Source of the DNA: Verrucomicrobiaceae bacterium
GTDB taxonomy: Bacteria > Pseudomonadota > Gammaproteobacteria > Pseudomonadales > CAMLJR01
Reading direction: 5' to 3'
NCBI GenBank assembly: GCA_028293825.1
Contig: JAQGNY010000005.1
Coordinates: 124,001 to 188,000, forward strand
DNA length: 64,000 nt
The notes beneath the pieces are model-generated. The model saw nothing but the letters and a program-made list of their open reading frames with translations, had not been told where the DNA came from and searched no databases. Below, in pieces: positions 8,763 through 19,150 of the stretch (positions are counted from its first letter, which is position 1; each line of letters begins with the position of its first letter). The position numbers were made by a program, and so were the translations under genes.

Positions 8763-9935
8763 TTATAGCGCGATTGCTGTCGCTTCGCGCAAGCGTTTGT
8801 TGTACAGCGCCAGAATCAAATCGGATTGCGTGACCATACCGACCAAGCGCAAATCGTCGTCGACAATCGGAATGTGATGATGACCGGCTTCGGCAAACAG
8901 CGGCACCAGATCGATCACCGATTTGTGGGCGGACGCAATCAGCACGCGCCGCGTCATGATCTGGCCGACCACATCAGGCTTGTCCGCGTGCACCGTGCGC
9001 ACGCGCTGCACAAATGCCGCCAGCCGCACCGCCAGCGTTTTATGCGAGTGCACGCCAGTGTGTTTGAGAAAATCCGCCTGCGTAATAATTCCCACCACGC
9101 GTTTGGATTTATCGATCACCGGCAGCGCTTTGATGCCGTGTTTGATCAGCAGCGACCACGCATCTTCCAGCGAATCGCCGAACGCGACCGTGACCACCGG
9201 CGTCGTCATCACATCCGCGCACGTGGTTTCGCCAAATCTACGCCGATACGCATTGGCCTCGGCTTCATGCAGCAGCGTTTCCAGATCGTCGCGATTGATA
9301 TCGAGAATTTCGTTGTAATTCTTCAACGCCAAATCGAGATCGCCCGAGGTAAATCCCAGTTGCGCCGATTGCTTAGTCGTCGGTGCCGTTTTATGCGCGA
9401 CGTGCGGGTAGCTGTGGCGCGTCAACGCGTGGTAGATCATCGCCGCGCCTAACAGCAATGCCGAATTAATCGCGACCGGCATCAGCACGAAGTGATAACC
9501 CGCTGCATGCACGCTCGAACCACCGAGCACCGCCGTCAGTGCCACCGCGCCGGCCGGCGGATGAATGCAGCGCAGCGCGAACATCGCCGCAATCGCCAAT
9601 GCAATCGCAACGGCGGCGGCGAGCAGCGTGATATCGAACCATTTCGCACAGGTCACGCCGACCAGCGCTGCAATAATGTTACCGCCGAGAATCGACCACG
9701 GCTGTGCCAGCGGACTGGCCGGCACCGCAAACAATAAAACGGCGGAGGCGCCCATCGGCGCGATCAGCCACGGCAGTTCGGTAACGCTGCTCGGAAATAA
9801 TCGGTGCGTGATAAAACCGGCGATGGCGATGCCGATTAATGCGCCGCAGCAGGCGCGCAAGCGTTCTTGCCAATTCACTGCAATCGGCGCCGGATAAAAA
9901 CGCAGCAGCCATTCTTTAAATAATTCGATCGACAT
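8763..9935 (-). CDS. HPP family membrane protein with tandem CBS domains
   Basis: 390 aa; ALRCIHPPAGAVALTAVLGG HPP core; C-terminal TCADVMTTPVVTVAFGDSLEDAW...LPVIDKSKRVVGIITQADFL and IMTRRVLIA...LRLVGMVTQSDL. Confidence 0.9.
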   Translation of the reverse strand: MSIELFKEWLLRFYPAPIAVNWQERLRACCGALIGIAIAGFITHRLFPSSVTELPWLIAPMGASAVLLFAVPASPLAQPWSILGGNIIAALVGVTCAKWFDITLLAAAVAIALAIAAMFALRCIHPPAGAVALTAVLGGSSVHAAGYHFVLMPVAINSALLLGAAMIYHALTRHSYPHVAHKTAPTTKQSAQLGFTSGDLDLALKNYNEILDINRDDLETLLHEAEANAYRRRFGETTCADVMTTPVVTVAFGDSLEDAWSLLIKHGIKALPVIDKSKRVVGIITQADFLKHTGVHSHKTLAVRLAAFVQRVRTVHADKPDVVGQIMTRRVLIASAHKSVIDLVPLFAEAGHHHIPIVDDDLRLVGMVTQSDLILALYNKRLREATAIAL

Positions 9936-9980
9936 ACAGCTTCTTAAATTACGGAAAATTTTAACGGTGAGTGGTCCGCG

Positions 9981-11222
9981 CTAACGCGGTTTGTGAATTT
10001 CCAGCAGCGTGATCGGCAGCGCCGCGCGCCAGGTATCGAATTCGCCGAGCGGCTGCGCCTGCGCGACCGTGATTCGAATTAATTCGCCGCCGTGTTGCGC
10101 GCGAAAATTATGCAGCACCATTTCGCTTTGCAGCGTCACGGCATTGGCGATCAGGCGCCCGCCGCCGCGCAACTGTCGCCAGCAGGTTTCGAGCACATCG
10201 GGCACGGTCACGCCGCCGCCGATAAAAATCGCGTCGGGTGTTTCCAAGCCGGCCAACGCGCGCGGCGCTTCGCCGTTGATTAATCGCAGCGCGGGCACGC
10301 CGAGCGCATCGCGATTGTGCTCGATCAACTGCTGGCGCTCGGTGTTGGCTTCAATCGCAATGGCGCGGCAGCGGCGGTGCGCGCGCATCCACTCGATGCC
10401 GATCGAACCGCAACCGGCGCCGACATCCCACAATAATTCGCCCGGCTGCGGTGCCAATCGCGCCAGCGTGATGGCGCGCACATCGCGTTTGGTCAGTTGG
10501 CCGTCGTGACGAAAGGCGGAGTCGGGCAGACCGACCGTGAGCGCTAAATGGCGCGCATCAACATCGGCAACGCATTCGACCGCGACGATATTTAACGCTG
10601 CGGCATCATTTTTATCGAGCGACCATTGCTGCGCGAGCGCATTGATACGCCGCTCCTGCTCGCCGCCTAAATGTTCGAGCACAGTGAGTTTGCTCGCGCC
10701 GAAACCGCGTTCATTTAACAGCGCGGCGATGGTGCGCGGGCTGCTGCCGTCGTTGCTCAGAATCAATAAGCGCGCGCCGGCAAAAATCGCGATGTTCAAC
10801 GCGGCGACCGGACGCGCGACCAGCGACAGCAACTCGACATCCTGCAAGGCCCAGCCGAGACGAGCCGCCGCCAATGAATAAGAAGAGGGCGCAGGTAGCA
10901 CGTTGATTTCAGCGCTGGGAATTTGTTTGGATAAACTCGCGCCGACGCCGAACAACATTGGATCGCCGCTCGCCAATACGCAGGTCGGGGTACCGCGTTG
11001 TTCGAGCACCGGCGTCAGCGCGAACGGGCTCGGCCATGGTTGTTGCTTGGCGACGATGCAGTTCGGCAATAGCGCGAGCTGACGCGGGCTGCCGAAAATC
11101 ACTGTGGCCGCACGCAATGCCGCGCGCGCGGCTTTGCCAAGCTCGGCATAGCCGTCTTCGCCGATGCCAATAATGGTGAGCCAGCGCGCGGCGCTGGTCG
11201 GGGTGTCGGAAGGTGGATTCAC
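9981..11222 (-). CDS. cobL: Precorrin-6Y C5,15-methyltransferase (decarboxylating)
   Basis: [40 protein letters not shown]... plus C-terminal CbiT-like methyltransferase ([20 protein letters not shown]). GTG start at 11222 proposed; ORF track start is 11273. Confidence 0.9.
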   Translation of the reverse strand: MNPPSDTPTSAARWLTIIGIGEDGYAELGKAARAALRAATVIFGSPRQLALLPNCIVAKQQPWPSPFALTPVLEQRGTPTCVLASGDPMLFGVGASLSKQIPSAEINVLPAPSSYSLAAARLGWALQDVELLSLVARPVAALNIAIFAGARLLILSNDGSSPRTIAALLNERGFGASKLTVLEHLGGEQERRINALAQQWSLDKNDAAALNIVAVECVADVDARHLALTVGLPDSAFRHDGQLTKRDVRAITLARLAPQPGELLWDVGAGCGSIGIEWMRAHRRCRAIAIEANTERQQLIEHNRDALGVPALRLINGEAPRALAGLETPDAIFIGGGVTVPDVLETCWRQLRGGGRLIANAVTLQSEMVLHNFRAQHGGELIRITVAQAQPLGEFDTWRAALPITLLEIHKPR

Positions 11223-11301
11223 GTTCTGGGGTGCCGTCGATCGGACAAGCGGGCATAATAACCGCCCCTGCAACGCTCTGCAGCGCTGCTTCCCGCGCCC
11301 T

Positions 11302-12660
11302 GTGCACTCAATTCCGGACCCTTACTTGAAGCTCGAACCGTCCACGCCCACGCAATTCAGCCCGGTACGCCCGTCCGCGTGCCCGGGATTGTTGCGCATT
11401 GTGGCGGCGCGCGACGGCGGCATTTGTCGCATCAAACTGGCGTGCGGACAAATCACTGCGGCACAGGCCTTGGCGATTGCGGCGGCAGCGGAAAATTGCG
11501 GCAGCGGCGTTATCGAAATTACCAATCGCGCCAATCTGCAAATTCGCGGCGTGCGCGCCGAGTGCTCTAACGAATTGATTGAGGCGCTACTGGCGGCGCA
11601 GCTCGGCCCGCAACATCCCGGCGCCGACGATGTGCGCAATTTGATGGTCAGCCCCAGTGCGGGCATAGATACGAAGGCGCGCATCGATGTCGCGCCGCTC
11701 GCGTATGCGCTGCTCGATTTATTGCAGTCGCAAGCGCGCTTTCAGGAATTGTCGCCGAAGTTTGCGCTGCTGCTCGATGGCGGCGAGCGCCTGGCCATGC
11801 TCGAACATCCGCACGATGTGTGGCTGTCGGCAACGGCCGATGGCGAGCATTTTGTTTTTGGTTTCACCGGCTGTCCCGCACGCGATAATCCTGTCGCCAG
11901 GGTTTCGCGCGATAACGTGTTAGCGTTGGTCGATGCGGTGCTGAATAAGTTTCTCGATCTCGCCACGCCCCAGCAAACGCGGATGCGGCATTTATTGCAG
12001 AGCGTTTCGGCGCATGAATTTTTAACGCAGGTACAAACGCATTTGCCGTTTGCATTGAGCGTTGATGTAGACGCCTGGCAGCGCGAACCTTCGATCGCGT
12101 TTGCACATATCGGCATTTATCCGCAACGCCAGCATGAAATGCGTTATGTCGGCGCTGCGTCCGTGCTCGGGCGCATCAATTCGACGCAATTACGCGAGTT
12201 GGCGGCGCTCGCTGAAAAATATGGCGATGGCACGCTGCGCTTTACGCCGTGGCAAAGTGTATTGCTGCCAAATATTTTTGACGCAAATGCAGAAATAGTT
12301 CTGCGTGAATTAAATCAGCTCGGCTTGAGCACGCACATCGACGATCCGCTGGCGCATGTCATCGCGTGCACTGGTTGCAGCGGTTGCGTTAAAGGTTTGG
12401 CCGATACCAAAAGCGACGCCTTGCAGCTGGCCAAATTGCTCGCGGAAAAATCGCTGCTTGCCGATGTACATTTAACCGGCTGCGCGCGTTCCTGTGCTGC
12501 CGCGCATATCGCGCCGTTTACGTTATTGGCCGTAGCGCAAGGTCGTTACGATTTATTTCAACGCGATTTATCGACGCATGGCTTCGGAAAATTAATTGCA
12601 CGCAATTGCGATATTGAAACCAGCGTGGCGCTGCTGACAAATAGTGCAGACACGCGGTGA
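11302..12660 (+). CDS. cobG: Precorrin-3B synthase CobG (nitrite/sulfite reductase-like)
   Basis: [30 protein letters not shown]...[12 protein letters not shown]...[15 protein letters not shown]...[10 protein letters not shown] Fe-S/siroheme cysteines; GTG start at 11302 proposed (ORF track from 11164 overlaps cobL). Confidence 0.88.
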   Translation: MHSIPDPYLKLEPSTPTQFSPVRPSACPGLLRIVAARDGGICRIKLACGQITAAQALAIAAAAENCGSGVIEITNRANLQIRGVRAECSNELIEALLAAQLGPQHPGADDVRNLMVSPSAGIDTKARIDVAPLAYALLDLLQSQARFQELSPKFALLLDGGERLAMLEHPHDVWLSATADGEHFVFGFTGCPARDNPVARVSRDNVLALVDAVLNKFLDLATPQQTRMRHLLQSVSAHEFLTQVQTHLPFALSVDVDAWQREPSIAFAHIGIYPQRQHEMRYVGAASVLGRINSTQLRELAALAEKYGDGTLRFTPWQSVLLPNIFDANAEIVLRELNQLGLSTHIDDPLAHVIACTGCSGCVKGLADTKSDALQLAKLLAEKSLLADVHLTGCARSCAAAHIAPFTLLAVAQGRYDLFQRDLSTHGFGKLIARNCDIETSVALLTNSADTR

Positions 12661-12719
12661 TGTAATTGCAGGCATCGCAGTTCGGTTCGCTTTAAAAAAT
12701 TTAACCTTGGATTTAACGA

Positions 12720-13346
12720 ATGATTGATTACATCCGCGATGGTCAGGAAATCTATCGTCGCTCTTTTTCGATAATTCGCAGCGAAGCGAAGCTGGAGCAT
12801 ATTCCCGCCGATCTGGAAAAACTCGCGGTGCGAATTATTCACGCCTGCGGCATGGTCGATATTGTTGACGATTTGCAGTTTTCGGTAGGCGCAGGAACGG
12901 CGGGACGCAACGCATTAGCCAACGGCGCGCCGATTCTGTGCGATGCACGCATGGTCGCCGAAGGCATTACGCGCACACGCTTGCCGGCCAACAACAAAGT
13001 CGTTTGCACATTGCACGACGACAGCGTGCCGCCGTTGGCGCGCGAACTCGGCAATACGCGCTCGGCGGTTGCGCTCGAATTATGGCGCGAGCAATTGGCC
13101 GGCAGCGTCGTCGTCATCGGCAACGCGCCGACTGCATTATTTTATCTATTGGAAATGCTCGACGCCGGCGCACCGAAACCGGCATTGATTCTCGGTTTTC
13201 CGGTCGGCTTTGTTGGTGCGGCGGAATCGAAAGAAATGCTCGCTGCCGACAGTCGCGGCGTACCGTTTGTGATTGTGCGCGGTCGGCGCGGCGGCAGTGC
13301 GATGGCCGCCGCCGCAATTAATGCGCTTGCAACAGAGGTGGAATAA
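12720..13346 (+). CDS. cobH: Precorrin-8X methylmutase
   Basis: 208 aa; YIRDGQEIYRRSFSIIRSEA...VRIIHACGMVDIVDDLQFS...PILCDARMVAEGITR...GFPVGFVGAAESKEML. Confidence 0.95.
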   Translation: MIDYIRDGQEIYRRSFSIIRSEAKLEHIPADLEKLAVRIIHACGMVDIVDDLQFSVGAGTAGRNALANGAPILCDARMVAEGITRTRLPANNKVVCTLHDDSVPPLARELGNTRSAVALELWREQLAGSVVVIGNAPTALFYLLEMLDAGAPKPALILGFPVGFVGAAESKEMLAADSRGVPFVIVRGRRGGSAMAAAAINALATEVE

Positions 13347-14087
13347 ATGGAACGCGAACAACAAAAAGGACAATTATTCGGTTTGGGCGTTGGCCCCGGC
13401 GATCCCGAATTAATCACCGTGAAAGCACTGCGTTTATTGCAGGCGGCGCCGGTCGTTGCGTACTTCGTCGCGAAAGGCAAAAAAAGTAATGCGTTCGGCA
13501 TTATCGAAAATTATCTGAAGGCTGAACAAATAACGGTGCCGCTCGTTTATCCGGTAACAACGGAAAAACTCGAACCGCCGCTGTGCTACGAAAGCATCAT
13601 CGCCGATTTTTACGACACCGCCGCCGCGCAACTCAGCGCCTATTTAAATGTCGGCCGCGATGTTGCGGTGATCTGCGAAGGCGATCCGTTTTTCTACGGC
13701 TCGTACATGTATCTGCACGATCGTCTCGGGGCGCGCTATGTCACCGATGTAGTGCCGGGCGTGTGTTCGATGCTCGGCGGCACTGCCGTGCTGGGCGCAC
13801 CGCTGGTGTATCGCAATCAAAGTTTATCGGTGTTGTCCGGCGTGTTGCCGCATGACGAATTAAAACGCCGTCTCGCCGATGCCGATGCCTCCGTGATCAT
13901 GAAACTCGGCCGCAATTTTCACAAAGTGAAAAACGTGTTGGATGAATTAAATCTGAGCGGTCGCGCGTTGTACGTTGAGCGCGCGACGATGCAAAATCAG
14001 CGCGTCGTGCCGATTAACGACGTCGATCCGATGGCCTCGCCGTATTTTTCGTTGATCGTTATTCCCGGTGAAAAATGGCAGGGCTAA
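13347..14087 (+). CDS. cobI: Precorrin-2 C20-methyltransferase
   Basis: 246 aa; [43 protein letters not shown]...[20 protein letters not shown]. Confidence 0.94.
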   Translation: MEREQQKGQLFGLGVGPGDPELITVKALRLLQAAPVVAYFVAKGKKSNAFGIIENYLKAEQITVPLVYPVTTEKLEPPLCYESIIADFYDTAAAQLSAYLNVGRDVAVICEGDPFFYGSYMYLHDRLGARYVTDVVPGVCSMLGGTAVLGAPLVYRNQSLSVLSGVLPHDELKRRLADADASVIMKLGRNFHKVKNVLDELNLSGRALYVERATMQNQRVVPINDVDPMASPYFSLIVIPGEKWQG

Positions 14088-15859
14088 CCGTGGAAACCGC
14101 GAAGAAAGGCGCAATGAGGAAAATAGCCATCGTCGCGCTCGGTAATGGCAGCGCTGCGACCGCGCGAATAATTAAAGCGTTCTATGCGCAGCAAGAAAAT
14201 TCGCACGTGCGAATTTATGGTTTACAAAATCGTGTCGATAACGCCGATATTTTTTATACAGAGTTCGGCGCGACTGTACGCGATTTGTATCAAAGCGACA
14301 CGGCGATAATTGCATTATGTGCGGCCGGAATTGTTATTCGCACGCTGGCGCCGCTATTAAATGACAAGGGCGTCGAGCCGCCGGTGCTGGCGATTGCGGA
14401 AGATGGCAGCGCAGTGGTGCCGTTGCTCGGCGGCGTCAATGGTGTCAACGCGATGGCGCGCGCTATAGCTGAAGCGTTAGATGTGAATGCGGCCATCACT
14501 ACCAGTGGCGAATTGCGTTTCGGTACTTGTCTGCTGAATCCGCCGGCCGGTTATGCGCTCGCCGATATCGAGCAAGGCAAACGCTTTGTCGCCGATTTGC
14601 TTAATGGCGAACCGGTAAGTATCGATGGCGACGCACCGTGGTTGAACGATGCCGATTTACCGCTCGCGGCAATCGCAGCGCATCGCATAAAAATTACCAC
14701 CGCCGCGCAACTCAAAAACTCAAACGAATTATTAATTCATCCGCGCAGTGTCATTGCATTGATTGAAACGATTAGCGCGGAGCCGGCTGAAGATATTAAA
14801 CATGCTTTGAGCGCAGCCAATATTGCGCAGCAGTCGTTGGCGTGCGTAGTCGCATTGTCGGACGCAATGACCAACATGTTGTTGAGCGATGCAGCTAATA
14901 AATTGCAGGTGCCACTGCGCTTTGTCTCTACGCACGCCGCTCTTATTCCTCGCTCGCAAAACTCGCTGTCCCCTTTGTTTAAGGAGGCTAAGAAAAACGG
15001 CGTTTCGTTGTTTATCGCAGAGCAGCCAATCGATCCAAATTCAATTGGAATTCAACGCGGCAATTTAACCGTAATTGGTCTCGGCCCGGGTGCTGCCGAA
15101 TTTATGGTACCGGCGGCAAAGCAGGCACTCGCCGCAGCGCAAGATATTCTCGGTTACGAAACGTATGTGAATATGGCGGGACCGTTTCGCGCCGATCAGG
15201 TGTTACATTGCACCGATAATCGCGAGGAAATGTTGCGCGCGCGTCACGCCTTCGAATTGGCGGCACAGGGCCGCAATGTTGTCGTGGTTTCATCGGGCGA
15301 TCCCGGTGTATTCGCGATGGCGAGTGCTGTGTTGGAAGCGCTACACGAATCGACCGATCCGCATTGGCATGCGCTTAATCTGCAAATATTTCCCGGTGTT
15401 TCTGCCGCGCTTGCTACCGCTGCGCGCGCCGGTGCGCCGCTCGGTCACGATTTTTGCGTGATGTCGTTATCGGATAATTTAAAGCCGTGGGATGTAATCG
15501 AAAATCGCCTCGATCATGCAGCGGCGGCGGATTTTGCGCTGGCATTCTATAACCCGATTTCAAAAACGCGGCCGTGGCAATTGGGACGCGCGCTGGAAAT
15601 TATTGCGCAGCATCGCAGCGGCGATACCGTGGTAGTGCTGGGTCGCGATATCGGTCGGCCGGCGGAAAAATTAACCACGCTGACGCTGGCCCAATTGCGA
15701 CCGGAACATGTCGATATGCGCACGCTGGTCATTATCGGTTCGTCGACGACGCGCACATTTGCGCGTGGCGATAAATTCTTAGCCGATGATTCTTCCGCGA
15801 GCAATAACGGCGATTGGGTTTATACTCCGCGCTGGTATCCGTTGCCGCCCGCTAAATAG
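14075..15859 (+). CDS. cobJ: Fusion of CbiG-like cobalt-precorrin-5A hydrolase and precorrin-3B C17-methyltransferase (CobJ)
   Basis: 594 aa; N-terminal half CbiG-like ([51 protein letters not shown]), C-terminal half CobJ ([22 protein letters not shown]...[10 protein letters not shown]...[16 protein letters not shown]...[37 protein letters not shown]). Internal ATG at 14114 possible. Confidence 0.9.
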   Translation: MAGLTVETAKKGAMRKIAIVALGNGSAATARIIKAFYAQQENSHVRIYGLQNRVDNADIFYTEFGATVRDLYQSDTAIIALCAAGIVIRTLAPLLNDKGVEPPVLAIAEDGSAVVPLLGGVNGVNAMARAIAEALDVNAAITTSGELRFGTCLLNPPAGYALADIEQGKRFVADLLNGEPVSIDGDAPWLNDADLPLAAIAAHRIKITTAAQLKNSNELLIHPRSVIALIETISAEPAEDIKHALSAANIAQQSLACVVALSDAMTNMLLSDAANKLQVPLRFVSTHAALIPRSQNSLSPLFKEAKKNGVSLFIAEQPIDPNSIGIQRGNLTVIGLGPGAAEFMVPAAKQALAAAQDILGYETYVNMAGPFRADQVLHCTDNREEMLRARHAFELAAQGRNVVVVSSGDPGVFAMASAVLEALHESTDPHWHALNLQIFPGVSAALATAARAGAPLGHDFCVMSLSDNLKPWDVIENRLDHAAAADFALAFYNPISKTRPWQLGRALEIIAQHRSGDTVVVLGRDIGRPAEKLTTLTLAQLRPEHVDMRTLVIIGSSTTRTFARGDKFLADDSSASNNGDWVYTPRWYPLPPAK

Positions 15860-15961
15860 CGCGGTTGTTGCGACGATCAATTAGCTATTTTGCAATTCGG
15901 TGTAAAAGAAATTTTCGAATGCTGAAAGTTTCAAAATGATTATTCAGAAATAGAAAACACA

Positions 15962-16177
15962 ACAGGTGTCTCGATGCTTTTCTGTGTCGAGGTGAAACGG
16001 GAAGTCCGGTGACGCGTGGTTTTATTCGGCAACTTATTTGTCGATAACAGCCCGCCAGTCCGGTGCAGCCCCCGCTGCTGTAAGCCTGACGAATTTGCGC
16101 AATGCCACTGTGAAAGAAGATTTCATGGGAAGGTCGCGCAGAGGAGGACGAAGGCGAGCCAGAAGACCGGCCTGTTG
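15962..16177 (+). ncRNA. Cobalamin riboswitch upstream of TonB-dependent receptor
   Basis: ACAGGTG...AGGTGAAACGGGAAGTCCGGTGA ... CCGGTGCAGCCCCCGCTGCTGTAAGC ... CCACTG ... ATGGGAAGGTCGC ... GCGAGCCAGAAGACCGGCCTGT; P1 ACAGG/CCTGT closes it. The core box is variant. Confidence 0.9.
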
Positions 16178-16516
16178 TGTCTATGTGTGCAAAACCCGGG
16201 GAGCGGTTTTTGTCTGCGTGAATGCGCCTGCAATCGATATATTTTTATTCATCGATAGATATCCTCTGCTGTTTTTTTAAGAGGTGATCGCGGCGTGTTT
16301 GATTCAGCGAGCTATTTTGATTCTGTGCATTTAAATCGCGTCAATAAAATTGGCGCTGCTTGTGTACGTAACGAATCGACTTAATTTCGCGGTAATCGCG
16401 CGGTATAAATTAATCACTCAAGTTCCGGGAGTTGCACAAGGCCTCAGTTACATCGCGGTTGGCGATGCACTGGGATTTGACCATCGGCAATCTTGCCGCC
16501 GGAACATGAGGTTCAC

Positions 16517-18517
16517 GTGAGTATCTCTACGAAATATTTCGCGTTATCGCGAAACAAATTGTTGTGCCTTTTTTTATTCAATACGTTACCCGCAACGGCC
16601 GATACAAAACCGGTAATCGATGAAGTTATCGTATTCGGGCGTGGTGAAAACCTGGTCGGCATTGCGCCAGCTGCGAGCGAAGGTGCGGTCAGCGGTGCCG
16701 ATTTAACGGTGCGACCGTTATTGCGAGTCGCCGAATTATTGGAAGTAGTGCCGGGCTTAATCGCGGCGCAACATTCGGGCAGCGGTAAGGCCAATCAATA
16801 TTTTTTGCGCGGTTTTAATCTCGATCACGGCACCGATTTCACCGCGTACATTGACGACGTACCGATGAATTTGCGTACGCACGGGCACGGTCAAGGCTAT
16901 CTGGATATCAACGGTTTAATTCCGGAAACGGTCGAGCGCATCGATTACCGCAAAGGTCCGTATCGCGCCGATGTCGGCGATTTTGCGATGGCGGGCGCAT
17001 CGTATTTACGCACCGTGCAACGTCTCGATACATTTATCAGCGCCGAAACCGGCAGCTACGGTTGGCGTCGTGTCGCCAGCGGCGGTACGTTCGATGCCGG
17101 CAGCGGCAAGCTCACTGTAGCCGGCCAATTAAAATCCTACGATGGGCCGTGGCAAAAATCGGAAGATTTAAAACACGAATCGGTGTACGGAAAATACGCG
17201 CAAGACACCGCAATCGGCGATCTCGAAATTAGTTTTTCCGGTTATCACGCGACGTGGGACCCGACCGAACAAATTCCCGAGCGCGCGATCGGTACATCGG
17301 TATGCGACGATGAATTTTGTGCACTCGATCCATCGGCTACCGGCAAAACGCTGCGCTTTATTACTTCGGCCCGATTAACTGGCGATGACTGGCGCGCGAC
17401 GCTGTACGCACAGCGCTACGATTGGAATATGTTGTCGAATCCCACTTACGATTTTCAAATTAATCAATTCGATCAGCGCTGGACTTACGGCGGTCGCTAC
17501 GAGAAAAATTTCACGCTCAACCCGGTATTGGATTTAACACTGGGCAGTGAAGGTCGTTACGACGATATCGGCAAAGTCGGCGTCGAACACACCGATGCGG
17601 CGCAATTCGTTTCACCGATCAGCAAGCACGCGGTGAAAGAAGGATCGCTCGCGTTGTACACCGAAGCGACGTGGAAACCGATCAACGGTCTGCGCGTACT
17701 CGGCGGCTTGCGTGGCGATTCGTATTCGTTCGATGTCACCGCGCTGGAAGATAATCTGGCAGAAGGCAAAAAAGCCGATACGATTTTTTCGCCGAAAGTA
17801 GGTTTGGCGTACGCGTTAAATTCCAACATCGAGCTGTACGCGAATTGGGGTAAGGGTTTTCATTCCAACGATGCGCGCGGCGTGGTGAATAAAGAAACGC
17901 CGGTGCGCGGCCTTGTGCGCGGCGAAGGAAAAGAGACGGGTGCGCGTTTGCAAATCGGCAATATTTCGTTAACGACAACTTACTGGTGGCTCGATCTCGA
18001 CAGCGAATTAAAATTCGTCGGCGATTCCAATTCGGTGGAACCGTCGAATCCGACCCAGCGACGCGGTTATGAAATTGTCGGCTTTTGGCGGCCGATTTCC
18101 TGGCTGGCAGTCGATGCGGTATGGACTGGCAGTCACGCGCGTTCGCAAGACAGTCCCGGCGCGGAATATGTACCGGGTGCAATCGAGAGCGCGGGTGAGT
18201 TAGGTATTACCGCGTTGCACGAGCGTTGGGAGGCCAGTGTGCGTGTGCGTCATCTCGGCCCGTATCCATTGATCGAAGATAATTCGCAACGCGCCAGCGC
18301 GGAAAATATTGTCAATTTGCACGCGGCCTGGAAGCCAGGGCATTACACCGTGTATGGCGAACTGTTAAATGTGCTCGATCACGACGGCAAGGATATCGTT
18401 TATTACTACGGCAGCAATGTGGCAGGTCTCGATCCCGCCGGCGAGCAAGTGGACGGCCGCTTGAGTCGCGCGGTCGAGCCACGTACGTTGCGCGTCGGTA
18501 TTAAATATACGTTTTGA
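16517..18517 (+). CDS. TonB-dependent receptor (predicted cobalamin/corrinoid-regulated)
   Basis: GTG start after GAGG; signal peptide LLCLFLFNTLPATA; plug IDEVIVFGRGENL...LLEVVPGLIAAQHSGSGKANQYFLRGFNLDHGTDFTAYIDDVPMN; ends PRTLRVGIKYTF. Downstream of a cobalamin riboswitch. Confidence 0.9.
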   Translation: MSISTKYFALSRNKLLCLFLFNTLPATADTKPVIDEVIVFGRGENLVGIAPAASEGAVSGADLTVRPLLRVAELLEVVPGLIAAQHSGSGKANQYFLRGFNLDHGTDFTAYIDDVPMNLRTHGHGQGYLDINGLIPETVERIDYRKGPYRADVGDFAMAGASYLRTVQRLDTFISAETGSYGWRRVASGGTFDAGSGKLTVAGQLKSYDGPWQKSEDLKHESVYGKYAQDTAIGDLEISFSGYHATWDPTEQIPERAIGTSVCDDEFCALDPSATGKTLRFITSARLTGDDWRATLYAQRYDWNMLSNPTYDFQINQFDQRWTYGGRYEKNFTLNPVLDLTLGSEGRYDDIGKVGVEHTDAAQFVSPISKHAVKEGSLALYTEATWKPINGLRVLGGLRGDSYSFDVTALEDNLAEGKKADTIFSPKVGLAYALNSNIELYANWGKGFHSNDARGVVNKETPVRGLVRGEGKETGARLQIGNISLTTTYWWLDLDSELKFVGDSNSVEPSNPTQRRGYEIVGFWRPISWLAVDAVWTGSHARSQDSPGAEYVPGAIESAGELGITALHERWEASVRVRHLGPYPLIEDNSQRASAENIVNLHAAWKPGHYTVYGELLNVLDHDGKDIVYYYGSNVAGLDPAGEQVDGRLSRAVEPRTLRVGIKYTF

Positions 18518-18580
18518 TAATTTTATTCGCGTAAATATTATTTAATTTTTTAGAACGTTCCCACATCGTTTTCTCTCCTT

Positions 18581-18607
18581 GCGCAGTGTTTTTCACTGCG
18601 CTTTTTT
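18581..18607 (+). terminator. Intrinsic terminator after TonB-dependent receptor
   Basis: GCGCAGTG TTTTT CACTGCGC TTTTTT: perfect 8-bp stem followed by a T-run. Confidence 0.9.
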
Positions 18608-18721
18608 GCGTTTATTTTTTTATTAATTGAAATACTTTTCGAATAAATAACGACGATCGAAATTATGTTTTAGGTTTTTTTCGTTGACAATCGATAGTTA
18701 AAAAAACTACATTCATTTCCA

Positions 18722-18896
18722 GCAATGCGCTCCCTCACGGGATTAATAGGGAATTCGGTGCGAATCCGAAGCTGTCCTCGCAACTGTAAGCACGGAGCAG
18801 ATTTCCATAAAGTCACTGTTGTTTTTTTGCATTTAGAAAAAACGATGGGAAGGCGGAATGATGCAATGATGTGCAAGCCAGGAGACCTGCCTTTGC
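18722..18896 (+). ncRNA. Cobalamin riboswitch upstream of siderophore-type TonB receptor
   Basis: TTAATAGGGAATTCGGTGCGAATCCGAAGCTGTCCTCGCAACTGTAAGC ... AGTCACTG ... GATGGGAAGGCGG ... GCAAGCCAGGAGACCTGCC. Confidence 0.96.
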
Positions 18897-19150
18897 GATT
18901 CGTTACTGTGCCTTCGAGCGTGGACTCTCGACGGACGGCAGATCAGCTGCAGTAGCGTAAACACATTCTTTGTTTATGCTGTTGCAGCGAGAGAAATCCT
19001 CAGACATATCGCATTCTTTTAATTTAATTTCGACGCCATCGGCATTTTTTAATGTGCCGAGTTACGCATGTCATCTGTTTTATGACGTGTGCGCGTTTCA
19101 TTGCGATCGTTTGCAGACTCGCTCCGCAGCTTTTTTGTGGAGAAGTTTTT

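Noticed and set aside
8826-9452. 208-aa + strand ORF opposite HPP-CBS gene
   Set aside because: His/Arg-rich shadow frame of a well-supported CDS.
11164-11301. N-terminal extension of cobG ORF overlapping cobL
   Set aside because: Extension is not CobG-like and overlaps the divergent cobL start; GTG at 11302 is a simpler start.
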